Assembly (NCBI GenBank): GCA_946886255.1 | Contig: CAMPIG010000157.1 | Coordinates: 1 to 9,651 of the forward strand | Reading direction: 5' to 3' | Source of the DNA: an uncultured Cellvibrio sp. | GTDB lineage: Bacteria > Pseudomonadota > Gammaproteobacteria > Pseudomonadales > Cellvibrionaceae | DNA length: 9,651 bases | In this document: positions 1 to 6,500 of the stretch, piece after piece | Layout of the letters: the number at the start of each line of letters is the position of its first letter | How positions within the stretch are numbered: position 1 is the stretch's first letter | Made by a program: the position numbers and the translations under genes | The notes under the pieces: model-generated | What the model saw: only the letters and a program-made list of their open reading frames with translations | Database searches by the model: none | Told to the model about the DNA's origin: nothing

Positions 1-505
1 TTTCCGGAACACTTAATAATTTTTGTGCACCCTTTTTGCTCAGTATGTAAGAGCCAGCACACCAGGATGTGGAATAGAGTCGATAAGTGCCGCGTCCGTG
101 ATGAACCGATGCGGGCTGCTTATCCAGTTTGATGCGGTTGGTTGGTTTTTCCAGGCGAATGATATCGAAGTCTGTTGGCATCCAGGTTGGATCGGTAACG
201 AAGTGACGGAATTCGTTGGAAACACGTAGATCATCTTCAACAATAGCTATCCAATCATCCGGCCCCTCGGCGCATATTTTCCATGCGCGTGAATGACTTA
301 GAAAACATCCTACCTTACCGCGCGTCCATTGGCGTTTTCCGTTGCGCGGGCGCGATGCTATAAATGTGTCATATTCTTCTTGCGATAACTCGCGTCCGTT
401 GGTGGCTTCCAGGCGTTCAAACTCAAGACCTTGTCGCGCAAACTGTTTGCGAGAAAATGCCAGTCGCTCGACATCTTTAGCAAGATTGATTAATAGAATT
501 CTCAT
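1..505 (-). CDS. Family GT25 glycosyltransferase (LPS/surface-glycan type), partial, C-terminus beyond left edge
   Basis: An open frame runs leftward from 505 to the window edge without a stop, giving 168 residues. It starts MRILLINLAKDVERL, the usual GT25 opening (short beta strand, then N-L-x-x-x-x-x-R). GCFLSH sits at residues 66-71, followed by the acidic triad EDD at 90-92 in IAIVEDD, which in this family binds the metal and sugar nucleotide. WCAGSYILSKKGAQKLL near residues 148-164 matches the conserved family segment A-Y-x-(V/I)-S-x-x-G-A. GT25 proteins are usually about 250 residues, so roughly the last third is missing. Known members add galactose or similar sugars to lipooligosaccharide cores; acceptor and donor cannot be read here. 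Two in-frame ATGs exist, at 511 and 505. The AAAGGA at 515-520 lies 9 bases from the 505 start but only 3 from the 511 start, so 505 is preferred. A cytoplasmic enzyme is expected, since no signal peptide is visible. Confidence 0.9.
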   Translation of the reverse strand, partial: MRILLINLAKDVERLAFSRKQFARQGLEFERLEATNGRELSQEEYDTFIASRPRNGKRQWTRGKVGCFLSHSRAWKICAEGPDDWIAIVEDDLRVSNEFRHFVTDPTWMPTDFDIIRLEKPTNRIKLDKQPASVHHGRGTYRLYSTSWCAGSYILSKKGAQKLLSVPE

Positions 506-514
506 GGCCATAAA

Positions 515-520
515 TCCTTT
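515..520 (-). promoter_or_regulatory. Ribosome binding site deciding the GT25 start
   Basis: The minus strand reads AAAGGA here, followed after 9 bases by the ATG at 505. The alternative upstream ATG at 511 would leave only 3 bases of spacing, so this site argues for the shorter protein starting MRILL. Confidence 0.6.
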
Positions 521-531
521 GTGTCATACAG

Positions 532-537
532 ATTATC
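532..537 (-). promoter_or_regulatory. Possible -10 element of the GT25 gene
   Basis: GATAAT on the minus strand matches 5 of 6 bases of the sigma70 -10 consensus and would start a message about 20 bases before the GT25 start codon. The base run at the -35 distance (TTCTCG) is poor, and the surroundings are very A/T rich, so chance matches are likely. Confidence 0.3.
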
Positions 538-635
538 TTTTACTGGATTTTTTTCGAGAATAGAACTTATTTTTTAAAAAAACGCAAATTTTACTAAAGG
601 TGTTATAAGGGGTTGGCGGGTTAATAAACAAATGC

Positions 636-661
636 AAAAAAAAGCTCTCCATAGGGAGAGC
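636..661 (-). terminator. Intrinsic terminator of the chitinase gene
   Basis: On the minus strand GCTCTCC (655-661) and GGAGAGC (644-650) form a perfect 7-bp stem with a 4-base loop (651-654). The stem is followed directly by eight Ts (636-643 on the plus strand are eight As). It begins 45 bases after the chitinase stop and precedes the same-strand GT25 gene, so chitinase transcripts should not run into GT25. There is no T tract on the plus side, so it works in one direction only. Confidence 0.92.
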
Positions 662-706
662 CTAATGAAAAACGGAAATGTAATTGATGAAATTTGTTAT
701 GTGTTA

Positions 707-3196
707 TTAACGCAAGGGTGTCATCAAACCTTCACATTCCTGCGCTGTAAGATTTGCACCACAAACAGGAATCTGGTGTTGTGGCGCAGCATCGGACCGA
801 TTGTTTAATAAAGTATTACCTAACACATGATTAACGGCGTTGAGGTTGTAGCCGTTATCCTGCTCCGCCATCCAGAAGAAAATACCGGCTAATCCGTTAT
901 CTTTGGCGTATTGGGTTTTCAACGCAACCGTGCGCGGCGTTTCAATACTGATAAACGAGCCGATGCCTTCGTGAACCAGATAATCGGCATTGGCGATTTT
1001 ATCGGTATAAAGCGTGTAACCGTTGCGCGGTTTTATGTCGCGATCCAGAAAATTCTGAAACAGATCATAACCTTCCACGACACCTGCCTCCCAGGACCCG
1101 ACACCGGCGATGCCCAATATTTGGTCTGCACCGGTCCAACTCAGGTCACCATAAGTTGTTGAGCCCGTTAAGCCATTGGTGTATTCGCTGATGTCACCAG
1201 GCACGGTAGCTTTGGCGCGGTGATAATTAGCGGCACCGATCATCAATTTATTGGCTGGTACACCCAGGTTTTTCATGTAATCGATGGTCCAGTCTGCTGA
1301 AGTGCCCGCCGAAGAACCCACGGCATTCGGGTTGGTGTAAAGCGGTGTGTGATGGGAAATTTCCCGCTCCCAGGCGCCAGTCAGGTCGTAAGTCATCAAA
1401 TACAATCGATCCATATACGGATGCACATTGTCCCAATTGATTTTTTCCAGGCGCCCTAATCCGGCTGGAATGGCAGATGACAAACGATAGGATTTACCGG
1501 TTTTATTCGATAGCCAATCCATACCTGCACGCAATTCCTGAATCAGCGTGGCGTAGTTGGCATCGTCAGCAGGGCTGGATGCCCCGGGCACGGAACCGTC
1601 GGTGCCGGGATATTCCCAATCAATGTCCACACCATCGAAATCAAAACGTTCGAGGAAATGCACAATAGAATCCACAAAGGCTTTGCGTCGTGTAGGGTTG
1701 CCAGCCATCCAGTAAAATCCTTCTGACAATGTCCAGCCGCCGACGGATAAATCCAGTTTCAATTGCGGATTTTGCTCGCGCAATTGATAGAGCACGCCGA
1801 ACACGCCACCGACATTCGCCGGATCGAGTTCATATTGGCTCTCTGTACCAACCACGCCATTGGGTGCAACGCCGACATTGCGCACAAACGCGGCTTCAAA
1901 ATCGGCCAATGCCATAGCGCCATCCGGCAAATTACTTTGCGTGCAGTTACGCATAACCGCCGCAGGTGCGGAGGTGGGGAAACCCCCGTCTTGCACATTA
2001 CTGGCAGCGGGATAACAAATACCGGCGAAACCATAAACGATGCGGTGCAAATTGCTGGCGGCGAGTTTAGTAAAATCAAACCGGCGACCGTACACGGCCC
2101 AGTCACCGATATAGGTCACGATTTCCGTACCGCTGGTGACATCGTAAGTATTGTGTTGCAACGCAATATTTCCGGGCACCAATTTGGAAACCCGCGCACC
2201 GTTGTCGCCATCCAGGCCGCCGTGGTCACCGCCGTTGTCGGTTGCTGGTGATATGCCGCCTTGCTGGCCGGGCAGAGTAGATTGTGTATTCGAAATGCGC
2301 GCCGCATTGATTGCGCCGGTCGGATTGATATTGTCGGCGTTGGTGTTGCCCGATACCGGCTGTGGTGTACCGTAATCAATGTTATTGGGAATTGGCACCG
2401 GACACAGATCCGGATCAGCATAGCCAACCGCTGCGGACCATTGGCCGGGATAAGCGGTGTTGCCCGGTTGAATGGAGTGAGTATCAACTAACGCGCGGTA
2501 CACAACGCCTTGATAGGCCACATGGCTTCCGGCGCTATAGATTTTTCCGCTGGTAAATTCCTCCGCGCAAAAGCCGACGTCGGGAACATTATTGCCATTG
2601 GAGCTGCTGGAACCTGAACCGCTGCAGGCGGCTGCATTGGTCGATGACCAGGCGTTAGTGTAAGCCCAACCCACACCGGGTTCATAAGCGGCATTACCGC
2701 TGGAACACCAACCGGCCACGGTACAGGCGTAATAACCACCGGCATTGGTGACCACATTGCCGGCCTGGTAGCTGGTCCCCGCCGCGTAGGAAGGGCAATT
2801 GCCCGTGCTGGATGTAGAGCTTGCTACAGAGCTGCTGGAACTCGACGCCGGTAGTGAACTGCTTGCGCTTGATGGCGGAACACTTGAGCTGGCGATTGAG
2901 CTACTGGAACTGGCAATTGAACTGCTGGAGCTGGGCACGCTGGATGTATTGTCACAGGAGCCGAGATCTTCCCAGGCATGTTGCCAGGCCCAACCGACAC
3001 CGGGTTCATACGGCCCACCAACGGTGCACCATCCACCCACAGTACAGCGGTAAGCGTGATTGACATTTTTTACCAGACTGCCGGTGGAATAATTGCCACT
3101 GACATACTGAATTAATTCACTACAGTTGTACGCGTAAGCCTGACCGACTGACAAACTCATGATAAACATCAAGGCGAGAGCCTTTGCTTTGATCAT
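707..3196 (-). CDS. Secreted modular chitinase: CBM73-like x2, CBM5-like, GH18 (ChiA-like)
   Basis: This 829-residue enzyme hydrolyses beta-1,4 bonds in chitin and is exported by a signal peptide (residues 1-22, cleavage after AYA). Next come a CBM73-like chitin-binding module (about 23-81, motif VGGWCTVGGPYEPGVGWAW), a Ser/Ala/Pro linker (83-132) and a second such module (about 133-191, AGWCSS and YEPGVGWAY). A short Ser linker (192-203) leads to a CBM5-like module (about 204-266). A Gly/Asn/Asp-rich spacer (267-356) precedes the GH18 barrel (about 357-797). The barrel carries SVGGW (484-488) and DGVDIDWE (521-528), which holds D521, D524, D526 and the proton donor E528. MTYD (601-604) and a late barrel Trp in FFWMAEQDN (W775) are also present. 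The long insert between the first strands and SVGGWTLS resembles Serratia ChiA. The tail (800-829) has two Cys (812, 821) and no known domain. AAGAGGA, 7 bases before the ATG, supports the start. The gene ends in tandem TAATAA. It is probably induced by chitin products through the upstream palindromes (inference). Confidence 0.95.
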   Translation of the reverse strand: MIKAKALALMFIMSLSVGQAYAYNCSELIQYVSGNYSTGSLVKNVNHAYRCTVGGWCTVGGPYEPGVGWAWQHAWEDLGSCDNTSSVPSSSSSIASSSSSIASSSVPPSSASSSLPASSSSSSVASSTSSTGNCPSYAAGTSYQAGNVVTNAGGYYACTVAGWCSSGNAAYEPGVGWAYTNAWSSTNAAACSGSGSSSSNGNNVPDVGFCAEEFTSGKIYSAGSHVAYQGVVYRALVDTHSIQPGNTAYPGQWSAAVGYADPDLCPVPIPNNIDYGTPQPVSGNTNADNINPTGAINAARISNTQSTLPGQQGGISPATDNGGDHGGLDGDNGARVSKLVPGNIALQHNTYDVTSGTEIVTYIGDWAVYGRRFDFTKLAASNLHRIVYGFAGICYPAASNVQDGGFPTSAPAAVMRNCTQSNLPDGAMALADFEAAFVRNVGVAPNGVVGTESQYELDPANVGGVFGVLYQLREQNPQLKLDLSVGGWTLSEGFYWMAGNPTRRKAFVDSIVHFLERFDFDGVDIDWEYPGTDGSVPGASSPADDANYATLIQELRAGMDWLSNKTGKSYRLSSAIPAGLGRLEKINWDNVHPYMDRLYLMTYDLTGAWEREISHHTPLYTNPNAVGSSAGTSADWTIDYMKNLGVPANKLMIGAANYHRAKATVPGDISEYTNGLTGSTTYGDLSWTGADQILGIAGVGSWEAGVVEGYDLFQNFLDRDIKPRNGYTLYTDKIANADYLVHEGIGSFISIETPRTVALKTQYAKDNGLAGIFFWMAEQDNGYNLNAVNHVLGNTLLNNRSDAAPQHQIPVCGANLTAQECEGLMTPLR
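2798..2950 (-). repeat. Low-complexity poly-serine linker coding repeat
   Basis: About 51 codons are mostly Ser with some Ala, Pro, Val and Ile, encoded by near-repeats of GAGCTGCTGGAACTGGC-like units as read on the plus strand. The stretch encodes the flexible linker between the two CBM73-like modules of the chitinase. Such linkers are typical of Cellvibrio and related secreted carbohydrate-active enzymes. Slippage could change its length between strains. Confidence 0.85.
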
Positions 3197-3368
3197 GTTT
3201 ATATCCTCTTATTATGTAAACATTTTTAGATAAACGCCTGATCACGGCAGGTCATTGCCTACCACCATTGGCCGATGACAAAGATGCAAGCGCTGGAGAG
3301 GTAAAACGGCGTTTCCCTGTGCGAATTCTGTGTCGAGGAACGACATAGGAACGGGATAAAAATAGCCG

Positions 3369-3396
3369 CACATAAAACGTGGAAATGCGATGACAA
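3369..3396 (-). promoter_or_regulatory. Candidate chitinase promoter overlapping an operator-like palindrome
   Basis: On the minus strand TTGTCA (3391-3396, 5 of 6 to the -35 consensus) is followed after 16 bases by TATGTG (3369-3374), a weak -10. The -35 box is one half of the palindrome at 3392-3403, an arrangement expected for a repressor-controlled promoter. A second TTGTCA (3457-3462) in the other palindrome could serve instead with a weak TAAAGC or AATAAA. The true start site cannot be fixed from sequence alone. Confidence 0.3.
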
Positions 3397-3403
3397 CGCT
3401 GTC
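3392..3403. promoter_or_regulatory. Operator-like palindrome 2 (GACAACGCTGTC), chitinase-proximal
   Basis: This is an imperfect palindrome with five of six base pairs matching and the CG centre typical of LacI-family operators. It lies 195 bases before the chitinase start codon, and its centre is 66 bases from the second site. From memory, the LacI-type NagR regulators of GlcNAc/chitin use in Shewanella and related bacteria use sites of the TGACA...TGTCA type. The link to this gene is inference. Confidence 0.6.
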
Positions 3404-3457
3404 TTAAAAATCCTTACAGGAGATAAAAATCAGCTTTATTCTCGTAAAAAATTATCT

Positions 3458-3469
3458 GACAACGTTGTC
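3458..3469. promoter_or_regulatory. Operator-like palindrome 1 (GACAACGTTGTC), perfect
   Basis: This is a perfect 12-bp palindrome with a central CG, sharing 11 of 12 bases with the site at 3392-3403. Two near-identical sites with about six helical turns between centres suggest a repressor that can bridge them. The regulator gene is not in this window. Confidence 0.65.
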
Positions 3470-3585
3470 CATACAAGCTAGTGCTTTTGGGTGGTGCTTG
3501 TCAACCAATGCAATTGAAAACTGCGGAGTAACGATGAAATTGAAGATGGGCTTGTTGAAATAAATGTCGAATGTAACCGCGGTTA

Positions 3586-6500
3586 TCAGCGGTGTAATAA
3601 TCGGATCTTCCCCTGCTGTTCGGCGGTGAGTAACTCTTCATCGTTGAGTAATGGCGAGTCTGTATCCGGGATGCTGGATTCAACACCGATCCAGCAATTT
3701 CTTCCATTCTGTTTGGCGGTATAGAGGGCGCGGTCGGCGATGTCGATGGTCTGCTCCCATGACAGTGCGGCGGGTTTGCTGCTGTAAAAAGGGTAGGGGG
3801 CGAAACCGATGGAGCAGGTAATATTTAGCGTTGCGCCCGATTCAATAGCGAAAGCGTGATCGGCAATTGTCTGGCGAATACGTTCGGCCATTTCAACCGC
3901 CTGTGTGCGCAGACAAAAACGCATAACTAACAAAAATTCTTCGCCACCCCAGCGAATCAGGTAGTCGGATTCACGCAGTACGTCGCGTAAAACATCGCTC
4001 AATTGTTCGAGCACCTGATCACCGGCGTTGTGGCCGTGTTGATCATTCACCTGTTTGAAATGATCCAGATCCAGCAGCATAAAGACCAGATCGCTATCGG
4101 TAGGTGCAACACCTTTGCTGTCAGCGTGTGTATTTACATAATTACGCGCGACGATAGCGGTATCGGCACCGATAAATTTATTGAGGAAACGCCGGTTGCG
4201 CAAACCGGTCAGCGGATCAGTGAGACTGGCTTCTTCCAATTTGTGATTAATGTCCTGCAAATGCGCCTGCATGTGTTTTAGTCGTTGGTTTTTCTGATCC
4301 AGTTCGGCGGTACGTTCCGCCACTTTTTTATCCAGATGACGGTGAATATCCAGCAACTGTAAATGCGTATGAACGCGTGCCAGTAATTCCTCACGCGCAA
4401 CCGGTTTATGTAGAAAGTCATTGGCTCCAAGGGAAAAAGCGGTAACTAAATCCTGAAGTTGGGTACGTGCGGTAAGAAAAATAATCGGCAGATCCTGCGC
4501 CGTATATTGTTCACGTAATGTCCGGCAAACATCATAGCCGGACAAGTGCGGCATCATAATGTCCAGCAAGATCAGATCGATGGGCTGTTCGCGCTGAATT
4601 AAATCGATGGCATCTTTTCCGCTGCTGGCCTCCAGGACTTGATACTGCTTCAGCGAAAGATAATTGCACAGGACTTTACGATTGACGGCATCATCATCCA
4701 CGATCAATATCCGGGCGATAAAATCCTCGGCAAGTTGTTGGTGAAAGACCGTGAGATTTTCTTCCGTGTTGGCGGGTTGTGCAATCGGCTCTTCCCGCAT
4801 GTCACTGGTTTCTGCTGCGGGTGCCGGATCGGCAAATTCAATAGTGCGCGCTTGCCAGGGCACAGTAAAACCGAATGCCGAGCCAACTCCCGGTGTCGAA
4901 GTCACAAACACCTGGCCACCGTGCAATTCAATTAATTTACGGGTGATAGATAACCCCAAGCCCGTTCCGGCTTGGGTGCGGCGCTCGGAATCCTCTACTT
5001 GATGAAACGCATCAAAGATACTGTCCAATTGCTCGGCAGGAATGCCGACGCCAGTATCGATAACATTTATCCGCGCATACTCTCCCTCAAGTTCGGCGGT
5101 GACGGTAATGTCACCCTGGTCGGTAAATTTGATGGCATTACCGATCAGGTTATGCATGATCTGAATCATCAGGTCTTCGTCCGCATAAATGCCTGGTAAG
5201 TCACGCGGTACCTTATTGCACAGCCGCAGCGGCTTATCACTGATTAACGGACGTGATAGCGCGAGGACCGTTTCGACCACGGTGTGAAAATCGAGAATCT
5301 TGGGGTGCAATTTGACGTTTTGATTTTTAAGCTTGGAAAAATCAAGAATGTCATTGACCAGGTTCGCCAGACGCTTGCCACTGCTGACAATCATTGCGAG
5401 ATTCTGTCGGGTAGCTTCAGGCAGCTTACCGGTTACGCCGTCCAATAGGGACTGCGCCAACCCGATGATGCCATGCAGCGGTGTGCGCAATTCGTGGGAT
5501 GTATTGGCGAGAAAGTCATCACGCAATTTATCCAGCGCCTGCAAGCGTTTGACCAATGACCTTTCCTGTTCCACTTTTTTGCGTTCATAGGCCAGCTTGA
5601 TTTGTTGCGTGTGGATAAACCAGTAGATCAACCCGGTGATCAGCAAAGCGTAGAGCGCGTAGGCCCACCAGGTCCGCCACAGGGGCGGCAATATATGCAA
5701 GGTGACAGTGGTTCCCGCCTCGTTCCACACATCATCATTGTTTGACGCTTTCACGCGAAAAACATAGGTGCCGGGGCTGAGGTTGGTATAGGTGGCGCTG
5801 CGTCTGGTACCGACGTAGTTCCACTCGTTGTCGAAGCCTTCTAACAAATAGGCATACTGATTCAACTCTGGCGAACGAAAGTTCAGCGCAGAAAACTCAA
5901 GCGAAAAGACAGATTGATTGTGATTAAGGGTTATGTGGTTAGTGGTATTGATTGACTTGTGCAGGGGAGACGCTTCACTAATGACAACGGGTTGGTTAAA
6001 TACCAGAAAATCCGTCAGCACCACCGGTGGCCGAATCGGATTAATATCGAGATCCTGTGGGCGAAAAAGCGTAAAGCCTTTACTGTTGCCAAAAAATAAT
6101 TCCCCGCTGCGCAATCGTGTAGGGGTATTGCGGTTGAACAGATTTCCGCTCAAGCCGCTGTTGCTGTCATAGTGGCGGAAGCTTTCATCACTCGGATCGA
6201 AACGCGACAAACCTTTTAACGTACTCAACCATAAATAACCCTGTTCATCTTCCTCTATGCCGGTGACCACCTGATCAACCATGCCCTCGGTTATACCGTA
6301 GTGAATAAACTTATCGGTATTCCGATCCAGGCGATGCAGTCCGCCACCGTTGGTGCCAATCCACAATTGCTGGCGACTGTCTTCATAAACTGTCCATACA
6401 AAATTGTGATGCAACGAGGCTGGGTCTTGTTCATTCTGGCGGTAGTGTTTAGCGAATTGGTTTTTCGTGCGATCAAATACAAAAAGACCGTGGACTCCGC

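Larger units (their letters stand above)
3197..3585. other. 389-base regulatory gap between sensor and chitinase
   Basis: No convincing gene lies here. It holds the chitinase ribosome site (AAGAGGA, 3204-3210), two operator-like palindromes (3392-3403 and 3458-3469) and a 9-base direct repeat CGATGACAA (3273-3281 and 3388-3396). The first copy of that repeat may be an isolated operator half-site. A hairpin-capable stretch lies at 3328-3348 (CTGTGTCG and CGACATAG around AGGAA) and would fall in the chitinase leader. A perfect 12-bp palindrome TAACCGCGGTTA (3574-3585) immediately follows the sensor stop. No T-tract terminator was found after the sensor gene, so some read-through into the chitinase is possible. 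Confidence 0.7.

Noticed and set aside
40..243. Short minus-strand frame inside the GT25 region
   Set aside because: The overlapping minus-strand frame open to the left edge encodes clear GT25 motifs, so this one is out of frame and spurious.
565..590. T/A tract around TTTTTTAAAAAA as a terminator or origin element
   Set aside because: No GC stem precedes the T run, and no iterons or DnaA boxes are nearby. It is simply an A/T-rich stretch upstream of the GT25 gene.
1763..2251. Open frame of 162 codons on the plus strand
   Set aside because: It lies wholly antisense to the GH18 coding region, whose motifs are unmistakable. Its translation has no recognisable domain and there is no ribosome site of note.
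2798..2950. Regular short repeats resembling a repeat array
   Set aside because: These are the Ser codons of the chitinase linker; there are no equal-length repeats with unique spacers, so not CRISPR.
3328..3348. Hairpin CTGTGTCG / CGACATAG as a riboswitch or terminator
   Set aside because: The stem in the chitinase-sense RNA has an A-C mismatch and there is no T tract or known riboswitch core. It is noted only as part of the leader region.
3534..3563. Nine-codon plus-strand frame with GGAG five bases upstream (MKLKMGLLK)
   Set aside because: Far too short to support, no promoter seen, no downstream gene on that strand for it to act as a leader peptide.
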